NCBI GenBank assembly: GCA_025963635.1
Contig: JAOQAK010000002.1
Location: 248,001-312,000, forward strand
Reading direction: 5' to 3'
Length of the DNA stretch: 64,000 nt
Origin: Ferruginibacter sp.
GTDB taxonomy: Bacteria; Bacteroidota; Bacteroidia; Chitinophagales; Chitinophagaceae
The notes under the pieces were generated by a model. The model made no database searches and was not told where the DNA came from. It worked only from the letters and a program-made list of their open reading frames with translations. This document shows, piece after piece, positions 53,757 to 61,738 of this stretch. Each line of letters begins with the position of its first letter. The stretch's first letter is position 1. A program made the translations under genes and the position numbers.

Positions 53757-54164
53757 TTAGTTCTGATTACCGGTGAGATACTTTTCAGGAACAGAGTGCA
53801 ATCCGATGCGGTTGCCTTCTGTATCGAGTATTATTCCCATATAGCCATATTCGGGTGAGATTTCAGTTTTAGGCAACACTACTGTTCCGCCTGCTTCTGC
53901 TACCTTATCCAATACGTTCTGTACATCAGGGTTACCGTTCAGGTAAATCAATACTCCTTCTGAAGCTGAGGCTTTATGAAAACCATCGGTTTGAACGATT
54001 GCGCCGCCGGTTCCCTTCATGGGATCATCAATGGGGAAAGTCCGCATTTTCATACTGGGCATATCCATAGGTGTCATCCTGATGCCAAATATGGTTTCAT
54101 AAAACTTTTGCGCCCGGTCTATGTCAGTCGCGGGGATTTCGAACCAACTGATTGCATTGTTCAT
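53757..54164 (-). CDS. VOC-family (glyoxalase-like) protein
   Basis: 135 residues, a single vicinal-oxygen-chelate domain of two paired beta-alpha-beta-beta-beta modules. The start MNNAISWFEIPATDIDRAQKFYETIFG and the end YGYMGIILDTEGNRIGLHS are typical. The metal ligands of glyoxalase I are not all obvious. It could bind an antibiotic or a dicarbonyl; the substrate is unknown. Confidence 0.85.
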   Translation of the reverse strand: MNNAISWFEIPATDIDRAQKFYETIFGIRMTPMDMPSMKMRTFPIDDPMKGTGGAIVQTDGFHKASASEGVLIYLNGNPDVQNVLDKVAEAGGTVVLPKTEISPEYGYMGIILDTEGNRIGLHSVPEKYLTGNQN

Positions 54165-54195
54165 AAGTTGAAATTTTTGTTCCCATAAAGTGATT

Positions 54196-54285
54196 ATGAG
54201 ATGGGTTGTGATTTATTTTGTTATTGTGTTGACTGCTTCCATTGTTCAACCTACTGCGCATTCACAGGTTACATCTGCCGGCTGA
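54196..54285 (+). pseudogene. Possible remnant of a secreted-protein gene
   Basis: A 29-codon frame starting MRWVVIYFVIVLTAS and ending with TGA looks like a complete signal peptide (charged start, hydrophobic core, AHSQ cleavage-like site). The next frame carries on with LNYFPDSLKNAAGFFQK before a stop, as if a frameshift had broken a longer gene. Evidence is composition only. Confidence 0.25.
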
Positions 54286-54450
54286 ATTATTTTCCGGATT
54301 CTTTAAAAAACGCAGCGGGATTTTTTCAAAAGATTAAGATAATGTATCTGTTTTTAATACGCAAGTGTTGATTACAATTATCTCTGCAAAACAATAATAG
54401 GGTGAAGCCACAAGGCTGCACCTGCCATTATGATATTATACTACACAAGA

Positions 54451-54472
54451 AGCCCCGCCAAATGGCAGGGCT
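54451..54472 (-). terminator. Hairpin after the Spy-like gene
   Basis: On the minus strand AGCCCTGCC pairs with GGCGGGGCT (8 of 9 pairs) around a 4-nt loop, with TTCTTG after it. It lies 43 bases past the stop at 54515, the end of the sigma-factor operon. The T tract is short. Confidence 0.6.
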
Positions 54473-54514
54473 AACTTTTACCAAAACCTAACTTCTTATA
54501 AAACTTAATTCTTC

Positions 54515-54919
54515 TTATTTCTGAGTTGGAGCATTTCCTCCTCCACCGCCTCTTTGCGGCCTAAGGGAAGGTTCAATTTCGTCTTTCCATTTTTTCATTT
54601 GTTCTTCCGTAAAAATAGCTTTCAGTTTAACATCTCTTGCATCTGAAAGTTCTTTTCGCTTGGCCATCATTGCATCCCGGTCGCCACCCGCGGCACGTAT
54701 TTCCTGCATGGCTTTTTGCGAAGTATTATTATAATCGGTAATGATAGCTTCTGTTTTAGTTTTTGCATCAGCACTTAAGTTCAATACGGCCAGTTTTTCC
54801 ATGGTGGCTTTTGTTCTTTCTTCTGGAGTCTGACGTTGTCCGCCTCCGCCACCTTGTGCATTTACAGCAGTAATGCTAAATAGCGCAGCAAATACCATCC
54901 ATACGAATTGTTTTTTCAT
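54515..54919 (-). CDS. Secreted Spy/CpxP-like protein
   Basis: 134 residues with a clean signal peptide (MKKQFVWMVFAALFSITAVNAQ). Mature part: a Gly-rich start (GGGGGQ), then a helical region with ERTKATMEKLAVLNLSAD and EIRAAGGDRDAM, then a Gly-rich end (PQRGGGGGN). It resembles the small helical Spy/CpxP-like proteins (LTxxQ-type, heavy-metal-sensor-like) of Bacteroidota, which chaperone or sense misfolded envelope proteins. It is the last gene of the minus-strand operon that starts with the barrel protein at 59332. Confidence 0.7.
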   Translation of the reverse strand: MKKQFVWMVFAALFSITAVNAQGGGGGQRQTPEERTKATMEKLAVLNLSADAKTKTEAIITDYNNTSQKAMQEIRAAGGDRDAMMAKRKELSDARDVKLKAIFTEEQMKKWKDEIEPSLRPQRGGGGGNAPTQK

Positions 54920-54988
54920 TTTTTTTCATTTAAGGTTTACAATGTTTTAATTAGACGACTTCGTTTAAAAAAAACCGGCGGCATTATT

Positions 54989-55477
54989 TTATTTTGTCGT
55001 TTTTTTTCTTCCGTCGCGGCTGCGGTTAAAAATTTTCCCAAACAAAGAGTCATATTTGGGAAGTTGCTCTGGTGTGCAAAGGTTCCTGATACTCCTGATA
55101 TGCTTAAACATATTTACTTCTATTATCTTCTGGGATGCGGCAGATTGGTCTGCGAGCACCTCGATAACCGAGTCGCCGAAGTTGCCAGTTACCAGTTGTT
55201 TAAACTGTTGCGTTTTGTTTTTTCTTAGGGTATCAAACAGGCTGGATATTTTTTCCCGATGCTGTTTGCTTAAAGTATCATATTGTGCCAGTTGCTGTGA
55301 GTTAAATCCGATTTCTTTTTGCAGGAAATTCATAATAATGGTTTTTCTGTCGGGTCGGATTTCTTTATTTTCAGGTGCTTTTTTTTGTAAAAAAAAGGCA
55401 AGCATAGAAATATTTGCAAGAAGTAAAATAGCAATGATCACCAGGAAAACCTTACGCTGGTTTTGAGTATTTATCAT
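54989..55477 (-). CDS. Membrane-anchored Spy/CpxP-like periplasmic protein
   Basis: 162 residues: an uncleaved N-terminal membrane helix (VFLVIIAILLLANISMLAFFL, about 11-30), then a soluble helical domain (PDRKTIIMNFLQKEIGFNSQQLAQYDTL and CTPEQLPKYDSLFGKIFNR). This is the heavy-metal-resistance/CpxP-like layout. Its ATG overlaps the TAA of the probable anti-sigma gene (TAATG), so the two are translationally coupled. Confidence 0.72.
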   Translation of the reverse strand: MINTQNQRKVFLVIIAILLLANISMLAFFLQKKAPENKEIRPDRKTIIMNFLQKEIGFNSQQLAQYDTLSKQHREKISSLFDTLRKNKTQQFKQLVTGNFGDSVIEVLADQSAASQKIIEVNMFKHIRSIRNLCTPEQLPKYDSLFGKIFNRSRDGRKKTTK

Positions 55478-55812
55478 TATGGTTCAGTATTTTCGATGTC
55501 ATAAATAGAGGAAACGGATAGCGAAAATTCATCCGAACCCTGTGCCAGTTGTTCTGTTACGGTTGCAACAGGGGCCGGCCTGTTAAAGGCAATCACCATG
55601 AAATTGGTGACGATCAGTATTGCCAATATCGGGATCGCAAATACAGGTCTTCCTACAAACCATCCTGTTTTTTCCCAAAGGGTTTCTTTAGGATGATCAA
55701 GCCGGGCCCGTATACGGGTGAGCAGGTAGGGCTTCGGTTCAGCCCTCTTTATATTGTCTGCGCTGTTGATAGCATCATCAACCAGTTGATTGATATGGTC
55801 ATTCTTGTTCAT
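55477..55812 (-). CDS. Probable anti-sigma factor (single-TM)
   Basis: 111 residues. A cytoplasmic N-terminal half (about 1-50) with HINQLVDDAINSADNI, one membrane helix (about 53-72, IPILAILIVTNFMVIAF), and a short periplasmic tail. It sits 11 bases after the ECF sigma gene and overlaps the following Spy-like gene. Position and topology suggest a ZAS-less anti-sigma of the Bacteroidota type, but no anti-sigma signature is visible. Confidence 0.6.
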   Translation of the reverse strand: MNKNDHINQLVDDAINSADNIKRAEPKPYLLTRIRARLDHPKETLWEKTGWFVGRPVFAIPILAILIVTNFMVIAFNRPAPVATVTEQLAQGSDEFSLSVSSIYDIENTEP

Positions 55813-55823
55813 ACCGGATAAAT

Positions 55824-56411
55824 TTATTTGTCCGAAAATTTTTCGTTATAATAGTTGTGTAACACTTTTCTTAAATTGTTTTTTGCCCGTCCCATCAAAG
55901 ATTCTACGGCATACAAACTGGTATTCATTATTTCAGCAATCTCCTGGTGGCTCTGGCCCTCTAATTTGTGAAGTGTAAAAGCAATTCGTTGTTTATCTGG
56001 CAATTGTTTTAAAGCTTTAAACAATTCAGAGGCTTTTTCTTTTTTTTCTAACTGTACCCCCGGGTGGTTAAATTCTACCGGGTAAACAGATTCATTTTCC
56101 TGGTTACCAAAGATGCTCTGCACAAAACCAAACCGCTTCTTTCTCTTTTTCTTTTTTTCATGGTCCAGTGCCTTTGAAATGGTGATGCGGTATAACCAGG
56201 TCGATAATTTCGATTCACCTTTGAAGGTATTAATAGAAAGGTAAACCTGCACAAAAACTTCCTGTGTGATGTCATCCGCATCATCTGCATTTTGTACAAT
56301 GCCTACAGCGGTATTATACACCATATCCTTGTACAACTCTACAACAGCCGTAAATCCCGACTGATCTCCCTGCTGTAATTTAATTACTAACTCTTCAGAT
56401 TGGTTCACCAA
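55824..56411 (-). CDS. ECF RNA polymerase sigma factor
   Basis: About 195 residues. Region 2 (AVVELYKDMVYNTAVGIVQNADDADDITQEVFVQVY) and region 4 (LPDKQRIAFTLHKLEGQSHQEIAEIMNTSLYAVESLMGRAKNNLR) are joined by a basic linker (KKKKRKKR). The start is a TTG at 56411 or a GTG at 56408, with no ATG nearby. It lies 35 bases after the barrel protein gene and 11 bases before the probable anti-sigma gene. Its target promoters cannot be read from the window. Confidence 0.9.
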   Translation of the reverse strand: MVNQSEELVIKLQQGDQSGFTAVVELYKDMVYNTAVGIVQNADDADDITQEVFVQVYLSINTFKGESKLSTWLYRITISKALDHEKKKKRKKRFGFVQSIFGNQENESVYPVEFNHPGVQLEKKEKASELFKALKQLPDKQRIAFTLHKLEGQSHQEIAEIMNTSLYAVESLMGRAKNNLRKVLHNYYNEKFSDK

Positions 56412-56446
56412 GCGTGCTCAATTTATTAAATCCAATCTAAATATAC

Positions 56447-59332
56447 TTAAAAGGACGGATTCATTCCACCCGGGCCAGACCTTGGACCCATGCCTTCCCT
56501 GTTTTGATTAAATCTTTCATTGCCGCTTCTTGCCGGAGTTCCGAAATTTTTAAGACTATAACTAAACGTAAGCATAAAATATTGCTGCAACACCTGGCTC
56601 TGTGCGTCTTCGATATAAGCGCCGGTTACCGTTCTGGTGATACTCTGGTTTTGTTTCAGCAGATCAAATACGGACAGTTTTAATTCACCGGCTTGTTTCT
56701 TCAGGAACTTTTTACCAATGGCTGCGTTCCATAGCCAGAAACTTTGGTTGAAGCCATCTGTTAACCCGCTATAGGTTTGATTGGAAACATCGTTTTGAAT
56801 AAACCATCCTGTTTTACTCAATAAATTTAACTGTAGTCCGGCCACCTGGTTAATGTATTTGCTGTTCGAACTAAAGATCGAAGTAATTTTTGCATTATTA
56901 AAATTGGCGCTGTAAGAAATATTAAAATCAACATACTCACTAATATTACTTGCAAGAACAACACCTGTATTATAAGTATAGTTATCAGTAGTAGTAGTAC
57001 GATAGTTTGCCAGTCCGGGCAATTTTGCATAACTGAAACCTGCATTTAAGTTGATGGTGGTTTTGATCACCTTAACCGGCATACTGTAAGTGAAAAATGT
57101 ACGGAGGCTCTTATAACCATCTAGATTTACCGGTTTGGTCAGTTGTGATCCCCTTTTTAACACAATCCCTTGCTGAATGGTAGAATCTTTCACAGGAATA
57201 TAGGTTGCATTTGAGATATAATCGTTGGCGGTTTGCAGGAACAGGTTCGCAAAAAAGCTTCTGCCTGTTTTCGTATTAATGAAAGTATACCTTGTTGACA
57301 GCAGGTGAGTGTAAGATTGCTTAAGATCGGGATTACCAGCGCTTACCCTTAAAGGATTAGACAAATTAACCACATCCTGCAATTGATTTACGGAAGGGAA
57401 ACTGGTGGAAGCCCGGTAAAATAACCTGATATTTCCCGTTGCTGAAATCTTTTTTCTCCACATTGCATTCGGCAAAATATTGGTGAATGACTGGTTAACA
57501 GTTGAAGCAGTAGGAAATACCCGTTGGCTTTCGAGTTTTGCATTTTGAAAATTTAGCCCGAATGAAAGCTGTTCATCGCGGCTTTGGCCCAAACGGTAAT
57601 TGATGCCTGCATTATTAGTAGTAATGGTGTTATCAAACCGGTTGGATAATAAAGAATCAAACTTTGAATACTTTACTCCATCATATGAAAAGGTTTGCTG
57701 GTCTGCTTTATTTTTTTGAACAGAGGGAGTATAATCGACCTGGAGCTGCCCCTTTTTACCGATGGGCTCAGTATAGGCGATGTTGGCGCCGATGGTATGG
57801 CCATTGGTAGTATTATTATAAAACTGGTTTTGCACAGAGTCCGTTATAAAGCCCAATTCAAAAAACCGGTACTGAGCCTCTGTGTAACTTTGTCCATCAT
57901 TTTTGGTGTAGTTGGTATTAAAACCAAGTGAAAGCGTACGGCCTCTTTTTGCAAATGAGTGACGATATAAAATACTGTTCCTGATATTGTATCCCTGCCG
58001 GTCTGCCCTCGTATTATTCAATGAGGTGTTTACAGAATCGTTGATTCCATAATAGTTTTGCAACGAAGAAAACGAAGAAGAATTATTGTTCTGAAGGTTG
58101 ATGCTTGGGATAATGAAAATTGAATTAGAAGAATCTATTTTATACTCAATACGCATGTTGATGCGATGGTTATTGTTGGTAGCTACAGAATTGCTGTTCT
58201 GTGTACTGAACTGGTTTTTTGGATTGAAGAAAGTTTCCGTATTTACCAGTGATTGGTTATTGTTGGTGCTGTTATTGAAAAAATAACTCCCTGTTATATT
58301 TAATTTCTTGCCCCATTGATCGCTATAATTTATACCCAAAGCGTTTGTTTTGCTGATGCCACTGGATTGGCCTACGGTAAAATTATCCGTTCCGCCTCCG
58401 CCGCCGCCACGTCCGCCGCCGCCGCCACGTCCGCCGCCACCGCTCCGTCCGCCACTGCTGGTAAGGCCTAAAAGATCCTGTGAGCCAAAATTTTGCTGGT
58501 TGATATTATTGAAGTTTCCTACAAAGGATAATCGCCTGGTTCCATTAAATAAGCTAACATTTCCGCCCGCACTATAGCGGTCATCTATGCCATAGCCCGC
58601 ATACAGCCGGCCAAACTGCCCGTTTTTAATGCCTGATTTAGTAACCACATTGATCGCTTTCACAGAATTGCCATCGTCAAAACCTGTAAGTTGTGCCTGG
58701 TCGCTCAACCTATCAAATACCTGTATTTTATCTACTACTTCGGAAGGAAGGTTTTTTAATGCAGCTGAAGCGTCATCCCCAAAAAAATCTTTACCATCGA
58801 TAGTCACTTTTTTAACCTGCTCACCCTGGGCTGTTACGGTACCGTCTTTATCAACGGTAATGCCGGGCATTTTTTTGATAAGATCTTCGGTAGTAGCATC
58901 AGGGTTAACTTTAAACTGGCTCGCACTAAATTGAGATGTGTCACCTTTTTGAATTGCGGGCGGAGCTTGCGATACTACGGTTACACCTTCCAATTCTTTT
59001 CCTGCTTTTACAACCGGGAGGACGCCTAAATCCTTTATTCCGCCCTCTGTTACAACTGCTCTTTTCAGTCTTTCATATCCAACGGAACTGATCTCAACAA
59101 AATAGTTGTCGTTTCCAATATTGGTCAATTCAAAACTTCCCTTTGCATCTGTGACAGCACTAATTTTACCTGATTTAGAGGAATCTTTTTGCAAATAAAT
59201 TTCTATAGTAGCACCCGGAACAGGCGTTTTATCAATTTGATCTCTCACCGTGCCTTTAACAGTGGAGTTTTGTGCCCACAGGGAAACAGCAGAAAGGTTA
59301 AAAAACAGGAACACACCTAAAAATCTTCTCAT
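56447..59332 (-). CDS. TonB-receptor-like outer-membrane barrel (OMP_b-brl_3 type)
   Basis: 961 residues: a signal peptide (FLGVFLFFNLSAVSLWAQ), a CarboxypepD_reg-like domain (about 22-105), a plug-like domain (about 115-230, with VTIDGKDFFGDDASAALKNLPSEVVDKIQVFD), then a long beta-rich barrel to MNPSF. A low-complexity Gly/Arg run occurs near residues 294-315. There is no clear TonB box. The family probably binds or transports a large ligand at the surface. It is the first gene of the operon with the ECF sigma factor, so it may send a signal to the sigma/anti-sigma pair. Confidence 0.85.
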   Translation of the reverse strand: MRRFLGVFLFFNLSAVSLWAQNSTVKGTVRDQIDKTPVPGATIEIYLQKDSSKSGKISAVTDAKGSFELTNIGNDNYFVEISSVGYERLKRAVVTEGGIKDLGVLPVVKAGKELEGVTVVSQAPPAIQKGDTSQFSASQFKVNPDATTEDLIKKMPGITVDKDGTVTAQGEQVKKVTIDGKDFFGDDASAALKNLPSEVVDKIQVFDRLSDQAQLTGFDDGNSVKAINVVTKSGIKNGQFGRLYAGYGIDDRYSAGGNVSLFNGTRRLSFVGNFNNINQQNFGSQDLLGLTSSGGRSGGGGRGGGGGRGGGGGGTDNFTVGQSSGISKTNALGINYSDQWGKKLNITGSYFFNNSTNNNQSLVNTETFFNPKNQFSTQNSNSVATNNNHRINMRIEYKIDSSNSIFIIPSINLQNNNSSSFSSLQNYYGINDSVNTSLNNTRADRQGYNIRNSILYRHSFAKRGRTLSLGFNTNYTKNDGQSYTEAQYRFFELGFITDSVQNQFYNNTTNGHTIGANIAYTEPIGKKGQLQVDYTPSVQKNKADQQTFSYDGVKYSKFDSLLSNRFDNTITTNNAGINYRLGQSRDEQLSFGLNFQNAKLESQRVFPTASTVNQSFTNILPNAMWRKKISATGNIRLFYRASTSFPSVNQLQDVVNLSNPLRVSAGNPDLKQSYTHLLSTRYTFINTKTGRSFFANLFLQTANDYISNATYIPVKDSTIQQGIVLKRGSQLTKPVNLDGYKSLRTFFTYSMPVKVIKTTINLNAGFSYAKLPGLANYRTTTTDNYTYNTGVVLASNISEYVDFNISYSANFNNAKITSIFSSNSKYINQVAGLQLNLLSKTGWFIQNDVSNQTYSGLTDGFNQSFWLWNAAIGKKFLKKQAGELKLSVFDLLKQNQSITRTVTGAYIEDAQSQVLQQYFMLTFSYSLKNFGTPARSGNERFNQNREGMGPRSGPGGMNPSF
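58391..58454. repeat. GGC-rich tandem repeat inside the barrel gene
   Basis: Imperfect tandem units of about 18 nt (on the minus strand GGACGTGGCGGCGGCGGC) encode the Gly/Arg run of the barrel protein. Copy-number change by slippage would stay in frame. Confidence 0.7.
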
Positions 59333-59410
59333 AATACTTTATTTAACTTTTACATAAGACGCCGATAGTGGCAAAAAACAGTCGATTGGGAGAATCTTTT
59401 TTGAAGCAAA

Positions 59411-59437
59411 GCCCCCCTGCCTCCCAAAGGGGGGTTC
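59411..59437 (+). repeat. GC-rich palindromic repeat, inverted copy
   Basis: 27 nt, the reverse-complement orientation of the copies at 39805-39830 and 59632-59657, with 1-3 differences in the centre (TTTGGGAGG in place of TTGGGGGG). Confidence 0.75.
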
Positions 59438-59631
59438 TTGTACACTGCTATTTTGGGAAGGTTTTCTGAAATTGCCGAGTGGGGTTTCGTCAATGATTTC
59501 ATCCAGGTATGTTATTGCTTAGGCGGGCATTTGGGGTGGGTTTTTAAAGCAGTATTTGCTTCTTTACAATAAATGGTTTTTACTAGGAATTTGGGCGGAT
59601 ATCAAGAACTATCAGCGGTAGCAGACACCAG

Positions 59632-59657
59632 GAACCCCCCTTGGGGGGCAGGGGGGC
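59632..59657 (-). repeat. GC-rich palindromic repeat, intergenic copy
   Basis: 26 nt, identical to the copy at the 3' end of ruvB (39805-39830). Confidence 0.85.
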
Positions 59658-59784
59658 TGGTGCTAAATCATATCCTTAACTGATTATTTTATGGTATTTA
59701 TTGAAATAGGTGGGCGAACTTCGCAAACTTAAACCTGGCTTCAACATCCGGACTTTAAAATCAATAACCAACAATTTTTTTCGA

Positions 59785-60720
59785 ATGAATAGCAGCACGA
59801 TCATTACCGTCACTTTAAATCCCGCTATTGATAAAAGCACTACAACCGATCTCATAGAAGCCGAATCAAAGCAACGGTGTACGGATATTCTAAATGAGCC
59901 AGGTGGTGGCGGAATCAATGTGAGTAAGGCTTTAAAAAAATTAAAAGCCTCATCCATAGCGCTCTTTCCTGCGGGCGGGTACAATGGCGAAATGCTGAAA
60001 AGCCTGCTCACGAAGGAAGGTATTCAATTTCATTCCATCAACTCAACCGTAGAAACCAGGGAAAACTGGGTAGTGCTCGAATCTGAAACCAATAACCAGT
60101 TCAGGTTTACTTTCCCGGGAAGATCTATTGAACAACAGGTAGTAAAAGATTTGATAGAAGATATCCTCTGTTTTGGCCCTGAATATGTAGTGGCAAGCGG
60201 AAGCTTACCTCCCGGTTTACCTGATTATTTTTATGGACTAATAGTAAAAACCGCCAATTCCGTGGGCGCAAAATGTATTGTGGATACATCCGGTGCAGCT
60301 TTACAGGCATTAAAAGGGAAACACGCATTTTTAATAAAGCCCAATATTGGTGAATTGTGCAAGATGCTCAATATAGCAAGATTGGCTAATAACGAAGTGC
60401 CCGATGCCGCACAGCAAGCGGTGAGGGATGGATTTGCCGAATTAATCGCCGTATCCATGGGGCCTGATGGAGCATGGCTGGTAACGGGCGAGAAGAAGTA
60501 CTTTGCCGCTGCACCGCCGGTGAAAAAGAAAAGCACAGTAGGCGCTGGGGACAGCATGGTAGCCGGAATTACATTTATGCTACAGCAAAAACAACACCTG
60601 CAACAGGTGATCAATTTTGGCGTAGCCTGCGGCTCTGCTGCCACCATGAATGATGGTACACAATTGTTCAAGCTGGAAGATGTACAGGCCTTGTATGAAT
60701 GTATCAACGGAAAAAAGTAG
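59785..60720 (+). CDS. PfkB-family hexose-phosphate kinase
   Basis: 311 residues from MNSSTIIT; an in-frame start 25 codons earlier is less likely. ATP-dependent phosphorylation of a sugar phosphate, in the 1-phosphofructokinase/Pfk-2/tagatose-6-phosphate kinase branch. Signatures: TVTLNPAIDKS (N-terminal), GGGINVSKAL, and the catalytic TVGAGDSMVAG near residue 255, with Asp as the base. No PTS or fructose gene is adjacent, so fructose-6-phosphate is the likeliest substrate but is not proven. Confidence 0.88.
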   Translation: MNSSTIITVTLNPAIDKSTTTDLIEAESKQRCTDILNEPGGGGINVSKALKKLKASSIALFPAGGYNGEMLKSLLTKEGIQFHSINSTVETRENWVVLESETNNQFRFTFPGRSIEQQVVKDLIEDILCFGPEYVVASGSLPPGLPDYFYGLIVKTANSVGAKCIVDTSGAALQALKGKHAFLIKPNIGELCKMLNIARLANNEVPDAAQQAVRDGFAELIAVSMGPDGAWLVTGEKKYFAAAPPVKKKSTVGAGDSMVAGITFMLQQKQHLQQVINFGVACGSAATMNDGTQLFKLEDVQALYECINGKK

Positions 60721-61047
60721 CGAAATGTTTACTTTGCTTAATGCCCTTTTTGAGTATATAAAATTGTAGTTACGCCTTGATATGATTCCTCCTTTTCCTC
60801 ACAAAACCTCCTGAATTCGCCTTTTTACTGATGATTGATGAGACTGTCAATCACCAGGTTTTAACTGTTTAATGCGCCTGCAAATTTTTTACTGACAAAG
60901 TAAAACAGTCATAACTGAACAAAAAGCCGCGTTACGAGCTATCATTTAGCAAAAAGCTACTACGCCGCAAGTACTTGTGGATAACAATTTTGTAATCTAT
61001 TTTGCTTTTTTACTGCTAACTTGCAACCCTAAAAAAATATTGATTGT
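60721..61047. other. Intergenic region
   Basis: 327 bases between PfkB and the DUF5606 gene. No gene is seen. One TGTGGATAA at 60976-60984 matches a DnaA box by sequence but is single. AT-rich DNA follows just before the ATG at 61048. Confidence 0.5.
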
Positions 61048-61560
61048 ATGGATTACAACAGACTAGTTTCAGTAACCGGCTTAGGCGGTTTATACGAATT
61101 AATGTCGTCAAAAGCAGATGGAGGTATTGTGAAGTCTCTGGAAGATAAAAGCACCAAATTTGTAAGCACCCGCCTGCATAGTTTTTCTCATTTGGAAAGC
61201 ATCGAGGTTTTTACAACAAAGGATAACGTAAACCTGGTAGAAGTTTTTGCGGCAATGAAAGAAAGCCCGGAAGTTTTACCTGATGGTAAAGCCGATGCAA
61301 AAAGCATCAAGTCGTATTTTGAAAAAGTATATCCTGATATGGATTTTGAAAGGGTATATGGAAGCGACATGAAAAAGATGGTAAAATGGTTTGCCTTGTT
61401 AACTGCCAATGATGTAGAGATCAAATTATCCGAAAATCATGACCAGGAAGCCGCATCCCATGATGCAGTTACACCAAAGGCTAAAGCAAACGAAACCAAA
61501 CAGGCAAACGTAAAAGCCGCCCCTCCTAAAAAAATTAATTCTCCCCGCAAAATGGCATAA
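61048..61560 (+). CDS. DUF5606-family protein
   Basis: 170 residues, cytoplasmic. The start MDYNRLVSVTGLGGLYELMSSKADG and the core (EVFTTKDNVNLVEVF, FEKVYPDMDFERVYGSDMKKMVKW) match the Bacteroidota-specific DUF5606 family. The C-terminal 50 residues are a lysine/alanine-rich tail. The function is unknown. A hairpin terminator follows. Confidence 0.8.
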   Translation: MDYNRLVSVTGLGGLYELMSSKADGGIVKSLEDKSTKFVSTRLHSFSHLESIEVFTTKDNVNLVEVFAAMKESPEVLPDGKADAKSIKSYFEKVYPDMDFERVYGSDMKKMVKWFALLTANDVEIKLSENHDQEAASHDAVTPKAKANETKQANVKAAPPKKINSPRKMA

Positions 61561-61574
61561 TTGCCAAAGCTTTG

Positions 61575-61612
61575 GATATTGAGATATTGTAATGGTATCT
61601 CAAATATCTTTT
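61575..61612 (+). terminator. Hairpin terminator after the DUF5606 gene
   Basis: GATATTGAGATA (61575-61586) pairs with TATCTCAAATATC (61596-61608) with one bulged base, followed by four T. Confidence 0.65.
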
Positions 61613-61738
61613 GTTTAATATCTCAGTACAGTCTAATTTCCCAATATCTGGCTCAAAGCCCGTCACCCATTTTAACGCCTGTTTCCTGGGGTTATTACAG
61701 TATGCCCTTTATTCCAGATTAATATAAAATTTTGCTCC

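Larger units (their letters stand above)
54165..54514. other. Intergenic region with hairpins and a short signal-peptide-like frame
   Basis: 350 bases. An open frame at 54196-54285 is described separately. A hairpin with GGTGAAGCC and GGCTGCACC (54401-54422, one mismatch) lies before the terminator at 54451-54472. No other gene or promoter was found. Confidence 0.5.
59333..59784. other. Divergent intergenic region with two GC-rich repeat copies
   Basis: 452 bases between the barrel gene (minus) and the PfkB gene (plus). It holds repeat copies at 59411-59437 and 59632-59657 in opposite orientation, about 195 bases apart. No gene and no exact TAnnTTTG element was seen on either strand close to the starts. 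Confidence 0.55.

Noticed and set aside
60976..60984. Single perfect DnaA box (TGTGGATAA)
   Set aside because: One 9-mer is close to chance expectation in 64 kb on two strands. No cluster of boxes, no dnaA or dnaN gene and no clear GC-skew shift is nearby, so no origin is claimed.
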